64,000 nt of DNA from Leucobacter chromiireducens subsp. chromiireducens. Its GTDB lineage: Bacteria; Actinomycetota; Actinomycetes; Actinomycetales; Microbacteriaceae. The notes beneath the pieces are model-generated. The model had not been told where the DNA came from, searched no databases, and saw only the letters and a list, made by a program, of their open reading frames with translations. Below, one piece after another: positions 1 through 7,628 of this stretch. The first letter of the stretch is position 1. Each line of letters begins with the position of its first letter. A program made the position numbers and the translations under genes. Location of the stretch: positions 372,001 to 436,000 of the forward strand of contig NZ_QYAD01000002.1 in the NCBI RefSeq assembly GCF_016758255.1. The letters run 5' to 3'.

Positions 1-1
1 T

Positions 2-502
2 GTTGCGCCCGCGCTGTTCGGCGGCCTCACGATCGCATGGTCGACGGAGAACGGGCCGAAGTTCAAGCGACTCATGGTGCACCGCGGGGTCGCCCCGCTC
101 GTGCTGGTGCCGAGCTTTACGATGTCCACCGAGCTGGCGCGCAGCCTGCAGCCGAAGCAGGTGCCGCACGAGGACGCCGTGTTCAATGTGTCGCGCTCCG
201 CGCTGCTCATTGCCGCGCTCACGCAGAGCCCCGAGCTGCTCATGGAAGCCACGCAGGATCGCCTCCACCAGGACTACCGTGGCGAGGCGATGCCCGCCAC
301 ACGTGACCTGATTCGGGAGCTGCGTGACGCCGGGTTCCCCGCAGTGGTCTCCGGTGCTGGGCCGTCGATTCTCGTGCTGAACAGCGGTCCCGCAGAGCGG
401 CTTGCCGCGGCGGATCTCGTCGCGGAGCGTCACCCGGATTGGCGTGTGCTGCTCCTCGCGGTGGACACGAAGGGTGCTACAGTGGAGTCGATCCCCGCGT
501 AG
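2..502 (+). CDS. thrB: homoserine kinase (ThrB), C-terminal part, cut by window edge
   Basis: Only the last 166 residues are present; the family is about 310 residues, so roughly half lies outside the window. Homoserine kinase is a cytosolic GHMP-family enzyme that phosphorylates L-homoserine for threonine synthesis. The visible part carries the GHMP C-terminal domain, with FNVSRSALLIAAL followed by a run of small residues around VVSGAGPSILVL, the typical C-terminal glycine motif. The reading frame is open from base 2 and stops with TAG at 500-502. The thrB-rho-prfA order is the normal actinobacterial arrangement and supports the call. Nothing abnormal is visible in this part. Confidence 0.93.
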   Translation, partial: VAPALFGGLTIAWSTENGPKFKRLMVHRGVAPLVLVPSFTMSTELARSLQPKQVPHEDAVFNVSRSALLIAALTQSPELLMEATQDRLHQDYRGEAMPATRDLIRELRDAGFPAVVSGAGPSILVLNSGPAERLAAADLVAERHPDWRVLLLAVDTKGATVESIPA

Positions 503-723
503 CCGCGCTCTCTTCGTGAGTGGTACGGGTGCCCGAGGCCGAGCCGATTTCGGTGCTGACTTACACGGTCGGTTGCTGGTGAGCGGTTCTGGCCCGGTGG
601 TGGATTGTTTTCCTCACCGCGACGCTCATGTCCGGTGATCCCGACGCACCTCGAGGTGCACCACCGCGGGGGAGCGGGCCAGAGCGCTCGCGCACACCCC
701 ACGGCGTTCCGAAAGGAAGAAAC

Positions 724-2877
724 GTGGAATCCAACGTAGAAGACCAGAACACTGCTCCCGCAGCCGAGGAGACCGCGGCGCCGCGGCGTCGCGCTTCGCG
801 ACGCGTGAGCGCCGCGGCCGGCGCGACGAGCGACGCTGCGGTTACCGTCACGGCGACCGAGGCTCCTGCGGCTTCCCCCGCTGCGGAGGCCCCCGCCGCT
901 GAGGCGGCACCGGCTGAGGCGCCGGCTGAGGCCGCGCCGAAGAAGCGTGCGACGCGCAGCCGCAAGAAGGTGGAGGAGGCGCCGGCCGAGGCCGAGGCTC
1001 CCGCCGCCGAGACTTCTGCGGCTGAGGCCCCCTCCGCTGAGGCCGCACTGGCTGAAGCGCCGGCTGAGGCCGCGCCGAAGAAGCGTGCGACGCGCAGCCG
1101 CAAGAAGGCGGAGGAGGCGCCGGCCGAGGCCGAGGCTCCCGCTGCTGAGGCTCCCGCGGCTGACGCTCCCGCCGCAGACGCCGCGGAGGAGACCCCGGCC
1201 GCACCCGCGAAGCGTACGCGCAGCCGTCGGGCCAAGACCGAAACCGCTGCCCCCGCGGAGTCCACCGAGGCTCCCGCCGGCGACGCTTCCGCTGCAGGAG
1301 AGGCCGAGGCAGCTGCCGAGACCCGTGCTCCCGCTCAGCGTGGCCGTGGCCGTGCTGCTGCACAGGCGAGCAACGCCGCGGACGCGGCCGAGGCGGAGGC
1401 GCCCGCGGCCGAGGCTGAGACCGTCGCCGCACCGAGTGAGGCGAAGACCGAGAATCAGGATGGCGACACGGCCGAAGGCGAGAAGCCGAGCCGCAACCGT
1501 CGTGGCCGCGGCCGTGGTCAGAAGGGCGAGTCCGCCGAGCAGAACGACTCGGCTGAGGCACACGCCGAGGGTGACGACTCGAACAAGGGTCGTGGCCAGA
1601 ACCAGGGCCAGCAGAACCAGCAGGGCCAGGGTGGCGAGCGCGGCGGTCAGGCGAAGAACGGCGCGGATCAGAGCGCACGCTCGAGCCGTACGCGTCAGCG
1701 CGATCGCAAGCGCCGGGGCGCGGGCGATGAGCTCGAGCTCGAGATCACCGAGGACGACGTCCTGCTGCCCATCGCGGGCATCCTTGACGTGCTTGACAAC
1801 TACGCCTTCGTGCGCACGAGCGGGTACCTGCCGGGCACGAGCGACGTGTACGTTTCGCTCGGCCAGGTGAAGAAGTACGGTCTCCGCCGCGGTGACGCAG
1901 TGGTGGGCGCGATTCGCCAGCCCCGCGAGGGCGAGAGCGGCAGCCGCCAGAAGTACAACGCGATCGTGAAGATCGACTCGGTCAACGGGCGCACGCTCGA
2001 GGAGAACGAGAAGCGCGCCGACGTTGCTGAGCTCACGCCGGTGTACCCGGAGACCCGCCTGCGCCTCGAGCGCGCGGGTGACGCGCTGCTCGGCCGTTCG
2101 GTCGATCTTGCTGCACCCCTCGGCCTGGGGCAGCGAGCACTCGTCGTGCTGCCGCCTCACGCAGACGGCACCGCAATTGTTACCGAGCTTGCGGAGTCCG
2201 TGAGCGCAACGACCCCGGACGCCCACCTCATGGTGGTGCTCGCTGATGCTCACCCGGAGGACGTTACCCACCTGGAGCGCACCGTTCGCGGTGAGGTCGT
2301 CGCGGCGACCTTCGATCGTACGGCCGAGGACCAGGCGACGATCGCTGAGCTGGCCATCGAGCGCGCTAAGCGCATGCTCGAGCTCGGTCACGATGTGGTC
2401 GTGCTGCTCGACTCGCTGAACAGCTTCGCTCGTGCCTACGCACAGGCGCAACATGCGCAGGCACGCCCCGCACACGACGAGCTCGACGAGTTCGCGCTCG
2501 GCCAGATCAAGAAGCTGCTCGCAGGCGCACGCAACGTGGAGAACGGCGGCTCGCTGACGCTCCTCGCGACTGTGCACCGCGGCACGAAGATCGCCGCCGA
2601 CGAGACGCTGCTGCGCGAGGCACGTCGCGTTGCGAACAGCGAGATCCGCATCAAGAAGACCCGCGCCGGTCTCGCTGCGGCCGTCGACATCACGGACTCG
2701 CGGACGAGCCGCACCGCGGCGATCCTCAGCGAGGACGAGGCGCGCGTGCTCGAGTCGCTCCGCGCCGCGCTGCACGATGACGACGATGCCGAGAAGAAGC
2801 TGGTGTCGCGCATGCGCGAGACCGCCTCGAACGCCGCGCTGCTCGCAGAGATCCAGCGCACCGGGAAGCTCTCCTAG
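724..2877 (+). CDS. rho: Rho-family protein with degenerate ATPase motifs
   Basis: Transcription termination factor Rho is a hexameric RNA-translocating ATPase. This 717-residue product sits at the rho position between thrB and prfA. I chose the GTG at 724 because AAAGGAAG precedes it; an ATG at 628 in the same frame is less likely. Residues 1-340 are Ala/Glu/Pro-rich with Arg/Gly stretches (NRRGRGRGQ), as in actinobacterial Rho. A cold-shock-like RNA-binding domain starts near residue 350 (GILDVLDNYAFVR). The ATPase region (about 455-717) is recognisable but altered. Walker A PPKAGKT is PPHADGT (477-483), so the lysine is lost. The catalytic DERPEE is DAHPED (508-513). The Walker B aspartate survives (LLDS, D563). 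The Q-loop GGVD and the R-loop region are not recognisable, and RVFPAID near the arginine finger is LAAAVDI. The frame is unbroken, so this is divergence and not a frameshift. Inference: it binds RNA but probably cannot hydrolyse ATP as Rho does. Confidence 0.85.
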   Translation: MESNVEDQNTAPAAEETAAPRRRASRRVSAAAGATSDAAVTVTATEAPAASPAAEAPAAEAAPAEAPAEAAPKKRATRSRKKVEEAPAEAEAPAAETSAAEAPSAEAALAEAPAEAAPKKRATRSRKKAEEAPAEAEAPAAEAPAADAPAADAAEETPAAPAKRTRSRRAKTETAAPAESTEAPAGDASAAGEAEAAAETRAPAQRGRGRAAAQASNAADAAEAEAPAAEAETVAAPSEAKTENQDGDTAEGEKPSRNRRGRGRGQKGESAEQNDSAEAHAEGDDSNKGRGQNQGQQNQQGQGGERGGQAKNGADQSARSSRTRQRDRKRRGAGDELELEITEDDVLLPIAGILDVLDNYAFVRTSGYLPGTSDVYVSLGQVKKYGLRRGDAVVGAIRQPREGESGSRQKYNAIVKIDSVNGRTLEENEKRADVAELTPVYPETRLRLERAGDALLGRSVDLAAPLGLGQRALVVLPPHADGTAIVTELAESVSATTPDAHLMVVLADAHPEDVTHLERTVRGEVVAATFDRTAEDQATIAELAIERAKRMLELGHDVVVLLDSLNSFARAYAQAQHAQARPAHDELDEFALGQIKKLLAGARNVENGGSLTLLATVHRGTKIAADETLLREARRVANSEIRIKKTRAGLAAAVDITDSRTSRTAAILSEDEARVLESLRAALHDDDDAEKKLVSRMRETASNAALLAEIQRTGKLS
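919..1141 (+). repeat. 138-nt-period tandem repeat inside the rho N-terminal extension
   Basis: About 85 bases at 919-1003 recur at 1057-1141 with very few changes (for example AAGGTGGAG against AAGGCGGAG). The offset is 138 nt, or 46 codons. Each copy encodes an APAEAAPKKRATRSRKK segment followed by an acidic Ala/Pro stretch. The repeat is in frame, so copy number can change without breaking the gene. It looks like recent internal duplication in a disordered, basic, RNA-binding extension. Confidence 0.85.
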
Positions 2878-2935
2878 CACCCCGCGCGCTCCGCGACTGA
2901 TCACGGGTTCCCGTCATCCTGCGCGCGCGGAGCTG

Positions 2936-2967
2936 GCCGTGAGGCCCACCCCGGTGGGCCTCACGGC
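2936..2967 (+). terminator. 15-bp perfect hairpin between rho and prfA
   Basis: GCCGTGAGGCCCACC (2936-2950) and its exact reverse complement (2953-2967) enclose only two bases. There is no T-run after it, as is common for actinobacterial intrinsic terminators. It lies 58 nt after the rho stop and 55 nt before the prfA start. It could end the rho transcript, reduce read-through into prfA, or act as an RNA stability element. Confidence 0.6.
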
Positions 2968-3022
2968 TCCGGCCGTTCATCGCCGGGCGCAGGATGCGTG
3001 AACGAACAAACCCGGAGGAATC

Positions 3023-4096
3023 ATGTTCGAACAGGTGACGGGGCTGCTCGCTGAGCACGAGCAGCTGCAGGAAGAGCTCGCCGATCCGGCGCTGCACGCG
3101 GATGCCGCGCGCGCGAAGAAGGTCAACCGGCGCTACGCCGAGCTCAGCAAGATCAAGGCCGCACACGAGCACTGGGTGCAGCTCGGGGAAGACCTCGAGG
3201 CCGCGCGCGAGCTCGCGAAGGAAGACGAGGCATTCGCCGAGGAGATCCCGGAGCTTGAGGCGGGACTGGCGGAGGCGCAGGAGAAGGTGCGCCGCCTGCT
3301 GATTCCGCGCGACCCCGACGACGCACGCGACGTCATCCTTGAGATTAAGGGCGGCGAGGGCGGCGCGGAGTCCGCGCTCTTCGGCGCTGACCTGTTGCGC
3401 ATGTACATGTACTACGCAGAGTCGAAGGGGTGGAAGACCGAGATCCTCGAGAAAGACGAGAGTGATCTCGGCGGCTACAAGAACGTGCAGGTGGCCATCA
3501 AGGCGAACCCGAGCGATCCGTCGCAGGGCGCCTGGGCACACCTGAAGTACGAGGGCGGCGTGCACCGTGTGCAGCGCGTGCCCGTGACCGAGTCGCAGGG
3601 GCGCATTCACACGTCGACTACCGGTGTGCTCGTGTACCCCGAGGTGGACGAGCCCGAAGAGGTCGAGATCCACCAGAACGACCTCAAGATCGATGTCTAC
3701 CGCTCCTCGGGCCCCGGTGGGCAGTCGGTCAACACGACCGACTCCGCCGTGCGCATCACGCACCTGCCGACCGGCATCGTGGTCGCGATGCAGAACGAGA
3801 AGAGCCAGCTGCAGAACCGTGAGGCCGGCATGCGCGTGCTGCGTGCCCGCATCCTTGCGCGCCAGCAGGAGGAAGCGGCAGCCGAGGCCAGCGCACATCG
3901 CTCGAGCCAGATCCGCACGATGGATCGCTCGGAGCGCATCCGCACGTACAACTTCCCGGAGAACCGCATCGCGGATCACCGCACGGGCTTCAAGGCGTAC
4001 AACCTCGATCAGGTGATGAACGGTGCGCTCGACGCAGTGATCGAGTCGTGCATTCGTATGGACGAAGAGTCCCGCCTGGCCGCGCTCGGTCAGTAA
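3023..4096 (+). CDS. prfA: peptide chain release factor 1
   Basis: RF1 recognises UAA and UAG stop codons and triggers peptidyl-tRNA hydrolysis on the ribosome. The 357-residue length is normal. The codon-recognition tripeptide is in [10 protein letters not shown] (PVT, the RF1-type PxT). The catalytic GGQ is residues 232-234 within [10 protein letters not shown]. The N-terminal 100 residues are the usual coiled-coil domain. The ATG at 3023 has a clear GGAGG at 3013-3017. Its methylase gene prmC, often next to prfA, is here 4.6 kb away. Confidence 0.97.
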   Translation: MFEQVTGLLAEHEQLQEELADPALHADAARAKKVNRRYAELSKIKAAHEHWVQLGEDLEAARELAKEDEAFAEEIPELEAGLAEAQEKVRRLLIPRDPDDARDVILEIKGGEGGAESALFGADLLRMYMYYAESKGWKTEILEKDESDLGGYKNVQVAIKANPSDPSQGAWAHLKYEGGVHRVQRVPVTESQGRIHTSTTGVLVYPEVDEPEEVEIHQNDLKIDVYRSSGPGGQSVNTTDSAVRITHLPTGIVVAMQNEKSQLQNREAGMRVLRARILARQQEEAAAEASAHRSSQIRTMDRSERIRTYNFPENRIADHRTGFKAYNLDQVMNGALDAVIESCIRMDEESRLAALGQ

Positions 4097-4230
4097 TTCG
4101 CAGGCGGGTGTGCCTCGCCCCGCAGCGCCACTGTGGCCCCGCGTCCGCATCCATTTCCTCGGAAGTGGACTGCGTGTGCGGGGCCAAATTGGTCTGCTCG
4201 GCTGTGTCGTCTGCGCACTACGCTGAAGCC

Positions 4231-4770
4231 ATGACTGAAACAGCTTTGCCCCTCGTTGGCCCCCTGGTGACGCTCCGCGCCCCCCGCGCAGAGGACCAGG
4301 CGCCTCTGGTAGCGATCTTGAGCGAACCTGAGGTGTCGGTGTGGTGGGTTGGGTACACCCCGGAGCGCGTGCAGGCCGAGTTCATCGAGGACTCCGCGAA
4401 CGTGCGCATCATCGAGGTTGCGGGGGAGTGCGCGGGAGCGATGTACGTGCTCCGTGGCGCCGATGCGGAGTACCCGACCACCGTGATGCACCTCTTCATC
4501 GGCACGCGCTTCCGCGGCCGCCGCGTTGGGGAGGAAGCACTCGCCCTCGCAATCCGCGCGGAGTTCGCTGACGGCATCAGCCGCATCACGCTCGATCCCA
4601 ATGTCAACAACGGCGGCGCCATCCGCGCCTACGAGCGAATGGGCTTCCAGCGCATTGGCGTGCTGCGCGACTACCAGGTGCGCCCCGGTGGCCACCTTGA
4701 GGACGCGCTGTTCCTCGACCTCACTCGCAGCGACTTCCCGGACGGCCCGCCGCTCCCCGAACGCGCGTAG
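4231..4770 (+). CDS. GNAT acetyltransferase, AAC(6')/RimJ-like
   Basis: This is a 179-residue GNAT-fold N-acetyltransferase that uses acetyl-CoA; the acceptor is unknown. The fold shows as an N-terminal LVTLRAPRAEDQ strand, an acetyl-CoA loop around FRGRRVGEEAL and a C-terminal GGAIRAYERMGFQRIG segment. Spacing and the WWVGYTPE segment resemble the aminoglycoside 6'-N-acetyltransferase/RimL branch, but that does not prove drug acetylation. The frame is open from 4048, inside prfA. I place the start at ATG 4231, where the family alignment begins. It stands alone, on the plus strand before the MFS gene. Confidence 0.8.
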   Translation: MTETALPLVGPLVTLRAPRAEDQAPLVAILSEPEVSVWWVGYTPERVQAEFIEDSANVRIIEVAGECAGAMYVLRGADAEYPTTVMHLFIGTRFRGRRVGEEALALAIRAEFADGISRITLDPNVNNGGAIRAYERMGFQRIGVLRDYQVRPGGHLEDALFLDLTRSDFPDGPPLPERA

Positions 4771-4842
4771 CACGGCGGCGGTGCGGCGCCACTGAGCTCC
4801 GCGCCGCGCCGTGCCCCAGCCGTGCTGGCCCGCAGGAGTAGC

Positions 4843-6243
4843 ATGGTGAGCATGCGCGCCGCACGACCATTCCTCCCCTGGGTGGTGTGGGGAATGGCCG
4901 CCCTGCTCTACGCCGTGGCCATCATCAACCGTTCCTCGCTCTCGGCGCTCGGGCCGGCCGCGCAAGACCACTTCGGTATCGACGCGACGACGCTCGCGTT
5001 CTTCCCGATGATTCAGCTCATCGTGTACGCGGGGCTGCAGATTCCGGTCGGCGTGCTGCTCGATCGGATGGGCGCAACATCAATGCTGCTCGTCGGCTCG
5101 CTGCTCATGGTGGTGGGGCAAGCGTTGATGGCCACGGTCTCTGACGTGAGCCTTGCGATCCTCGCGCGCGTGCTCGTGGGCGCGGGCGATGCCTGCACAT
5201 TCATCAGCGTGATGCGAATTCTGCCCGAGTGGTTCGCACCACGACAGCTCCCCACAGTCAGCCAGCTCACGGGCCTCATTGGCCAGGCCGGGCAGCTCGT
5301 CTCGGTTGCGCCACTTGCGTTGCTCGTGAGCGTTGCGGGCTGGATGACGGGCTTCCTCGGGCTCGCCGCGGTGGGCCTGCTCTCCGCGCTGCTTGCGGCG
5401 CTCGTGCTGCGCAATCGGCCGGGGGACGGCACCTTCGCGGAACGTCTCACGGGGCGCACGAGCAAGCTCACACGTAACGCCCGTGGACTCGGTGGACTGA
5501 ACCAGGGTGGGGCGGTCGAGATGGCCCCGCCGAGCACGGAGATGCTCCCGGTGATCAAGGAGCCGCGCGTGCGCGGGCTGCGATTCTGGACACAGGCTCG
5601 CCGCCTCCTCCGCCTGCCTGGGGTGCGCCTTGCGTACTGGGTGCATTTCACCTCGCCGTTCGCGATGAACGTGTTCCTGCTGCTCTGGGGCACCCCCTTT
5701 CTCGTCGGTGGTGTGGGACTTTCGCAGCCTGCCGCCGGCGGCATGTTGAGCTTCATGGTGGTCTCTTCGATGCTCGCGGGCCTCGTGCTCGGACCCATCA
5801 GCTCCCGCTTCCTCGAGCGCCGCGTCTGGGTCAACCTCGGCATCTCGATCGGGATCGCGTCCGCGTGGATCGCCGTACTCGTCTGGCCGGGAACACCGCC
5901 CATGTGGCTCCTTGTGGTGCTCCTCGTTGTGATGCCGCTCGGCGGGCCCGCTTCGATGATCGCGTTCGAGGTGGCGCGCTCGCACACGCCGCGGAGCCTC
6001 TCCGGTTTCGCAACCGGGCTCGTCAACACGGCGGGGTTCACCGCCTCCCTGCTGGTCATCCTGCTGATCGGCCTGGTGCTCGATCTCCAGGGCGCGGGGT
6101 CGCCGGAGCACTACTCGCTGGGTGCCTTCCGCGTGGCGTTCGCCGTGCAGGTGCCGTTCTGGCTGCTGGGCATCGTGATGGTGATCGTGGAACAGCGCCG
6201 CACGGGCCGCTGGATGCGCGAGCACGGCCGCCGGCTGCGCTGA
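4843..6243 (+). CDS. MFS transporter
   Basis: The product is an integral membrane carrier of about 466 residues with roughly twelve hydrophobic segments. It has the MFS loop 2-3 signature PVGVLLDRMGATSML, and the N-terminal region resembles nitrate/hexuronate-type MFS proteins (INRSSLSALGPAA). A hydrophilic central loop of about 60 residues divides the two halves. Substrate is not inferable. AGGAG at 4834-4838 could serve ATG 4843 (4-nt spacing), GTG 4846 (7-nt) or ATG 4852, so the start is uncertain by three codons. The next gene is on the other strand. Confidence 0.85.
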   Translation: MVSMRAARPFLPWVVWGMAALLYAVAIINRSSLSALGPAAQDHFGIDATTLAFFPMIQLIVYAGLQIPVGVLLDRMGATSMLLVGSLLMVVGQALMATVSDVSLAILARVLVGAGDACTFISVMRILPEWFAPRQLPTVSQLTGLIGQAGQLVSVAPLALLVSVAGWMTGFLGLAAVGLLSALLAALVLRNRPGDGTFAERLTGRTSKLTRNARGLGGLNQGGAVEMAPPSTEMLPVIKEPRVRGLRFWTQARRLLRLPGVRLAYWVHFTSPFAMNVFLLLWGTPFLVGGVGLSQPAAGGMLSFMVVSSMLAGLVLGPISSRFLERRVWVNLGISIGIASAWIAVLVWPGTPPMWLLVVLLVVMPLGGPASMIAFEVARSHTPRSLSGFATGLVNTAGFTASLLVILLIGLVLDLQGAGSPEHYSLGAFRVAFAVQVPFWLLGIVMVIVEQRRTGRWMREHGRRLR

Positions 6244-6322
6244 GCGTGTTTCGTTGAGCTGCCTTGCGCGGGACGCGGCTGTGCTGGGGTTGGTGCACTG
6301 AAAGCCGCTGTGCTGGACGCCG

Positions 6323-6865
6323 CTAGGCCGCGCGCACCGCTCGGAGATAGGCGCGTAGCTTCGTGGTCGCCCAGCGGGTGTGTGCGGAGGTTGCCGAGAC
6401 GCAATACGAGCCCAGCGAGGTCGTGCCTGTCCACGTGAAGTGGCGCTTCTCGAAGAGCTCCGCCTCTGTGTGGCGCTCGATGAGTGCGATGACCTGGGCG
6501 TGGCTCGTCGCGAACCGGGTGCGTGCCTCGCGAAGACTCAGCTGCGCCGCCGCATCGCGGAACGCGACGTTCATGGGCGCGTAGTCGCGCCAGCTGTACG
6601 GGGCCGGCAGGAACGGTTGCTCGTCGCCCGCCTCGTTGCTCGCCACCCAGTTGAGCAGGAGCTCGTGCCACGCGGACAGGTGCGCGAGGACGTCGCGCAC
6701 GGAGCGGTCCCGCTGCCAGTGCGCCTCGGTTCGCGTGGTACTCGCCGGGAACACGAGTTCACCCTCCTGCTCCGCGGGAGTCATGCGGTCGATCAGCGCG
6801 TCAAGGTCTGCAGCTCCCTGGGCGGCAGCGGCGAGGAGCTCAGGCTTGCTGGTGGGGCGGGCCAT
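6323..6865 (-). CDS. ClbS/DfsB-family four-helix bundle protein (DinB-like)
   Basis: The 180-residue protein has the family pattern: an MARPTSKPELLAAA start, RDRSVRDVLAHLSAWHELLL, LPAPYSWRDYAPMN, a SHAQVIALIERH helix and a final TGTTSLGSYCVSATSAH. ClbS in colibactin producers is a cyclopropane hydrolase that protects the cell from its own genotoxin. Most relatives are uncharacterised and widespread in non-producers, so a detoxification role is only inference. It lies alone between the MFS gene (convergent) and cysE (same strand, 61 nt gap). No biosynthetic cluster is nearby. Confidence 0.8.
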   Translation of the reverse strand: MARPTSKPELLAAAAQGAADLDALIDRMTPAEQEGELVFPASTTRTEAHWQRDRSVRDVLAHLSAWHELLLNWVASNEAGDEQPFLPAPYSWRDYAPMNVAFRDAAAQLSLREARTRFATSHAQVIALIERHTEAELFEKRHFTWTGTTSLGSYCVSATSAHTRWATTKLRAYLRAVRAA

Positions 6866-6926
6866 GCAGACTCCTCACGTGTGCGGGTGTGGCGCAGCCG
6901 GCCGTGCGGGGAAGGGCGACGTGCAC

Positions 6927-7496
6927 CTAGATGATGTAGAAGTCTGCCATGTCTGGCTTCTCCGCGACGGGAGCGCCGCGCCGCGGCCGTCCCTGGGCGG
7001 GAATACCCGTGAGGGTGGTCCACTCAGGCGCAGAGCGCACCACCACGGCGTTCGCGCCGACCGCCGAGTCTGCGCCGATCTCGATGGCGCCGAGGAGCTT
7101 GGCGCCCGCGCCTAGAACGGCGCGGTCGCCCACGGTGGGATGGCGTTTGCCGGTGCCGTGGCCGGTGCCACCGAGTGTGACGCCGTGGTAGATGAGCACG
7201 TCGTCGCCCACTTCAGCGGTCTCGCCGATCACCACGCCCATGCCGTGATCGATGAAGAGCCGACGGCCGATGGTGGCGCCGGGATGAATCTCGATGCCCG
7301 TGAAGAAGCGAATAAGCTGCGAGAGCGCTCGGGGAATGAAGCGCATGCCCCGCGTCCAGAGCGCGTGCGAGACCCGATGCCACCAGACTGCGTGCAGGCC
7401 CGAATAAATGAAGAACACCTCCGCGCGGCCGCGCGCTGCCGGATCGTGCGCGCGGGCTGCGTCGATGTCTTCGCGCATGCGGGAAAAGATGCTCAC
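6927..7496 (-). CDS. cysE: serine O-acetyltransferase
   Basis: CysE transfers acetyl from acetyl-CoA to L-serine, the first step of cysteine synthesis. The protein is 189 residues, the short actinobacterial form. It shows the left-handed beta-helix with IHPGATIGRR, IDHGMGVVIGETA and GVTLGGTGHG, the conserved catalytic and acetyl-CoA segments. The C-terminus ends in two isoleucines (ADFYII); in this family a terminal Ile inserts into the CysK active site to form the cysteine synthase complex. GTG 7496 is preceded by AGGAGG about 10 nt upstream. It is downstream of cysK on the same strand with a strong hairpin between them. Confidence 0.95.
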   Translation of the reverse strand: MSIFSRMREDIDAARAHDPAARGRAEVFFIYSGLHAVWWHRVSHALWTRGMRFIPRALSQLIRFFTGIEIHPGATIGRRLFIDHGMGVVIGETAEVGDDVLIYHGVTLGGTGHGTGKRHPTVGDRAVLGAGAKLLGAIEIGADSAVGANAVVVRSAPEWTTLTGIPAQGRPRRGAPVAEKPDMADFYII

Positions 7497-7564
7497 GCTT
7501 CGGGATCCTCCTGTGCTGAAGCCGCGCCGTGCTGAGGCTGTGCCGTGCTGGCGGTGGGTGCAAC

Positions 7565-7597
7565 AGCGGGCCCGGGGGTTTTATGCCCGGGCCCGCT
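7565..7597 (-). terminator. 12-bp hairpin between cysK and cysE
   Basis: The arms at 7565-7576 and 7586-7597 are exact complements (GCGGGCCCGGG core) around a 9-nt loop. It lies 32 nt after the cysK stop and about 70 nt before cysE. It may terminate cysK transcripts or attenuate read-through to cysE, giving more CysK than CysE. No clear U-tract follows on the minus strand. Confidence 0.6.
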
Positions 7598-7628
7598 CGT
7601 GTGTGCGGCGCTGTGCGCCGGATGTTCC

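Noticed and set aside
724-2877. Frameshift or sequencing error as the cause of the degenerate Rho motifs
   Set aside because: Similarity to Rho continues in the same frame on both sides of every altered motif, so the changes are substitutions.
430-2904. 824-codon open frame on the minus strand opposite rho
   Set aside because: It is a shadow of GC-biased codons of rho; it has no ribosome site and no protein-family features, and it covers the thrB end and the intergenic region as well.
4231-4770. Calling the GNAT gene an aminoglycoside resistance gene
   Set aside because: The similarity is to the broad AAC(6')/RimL branch only, with no resistance context.
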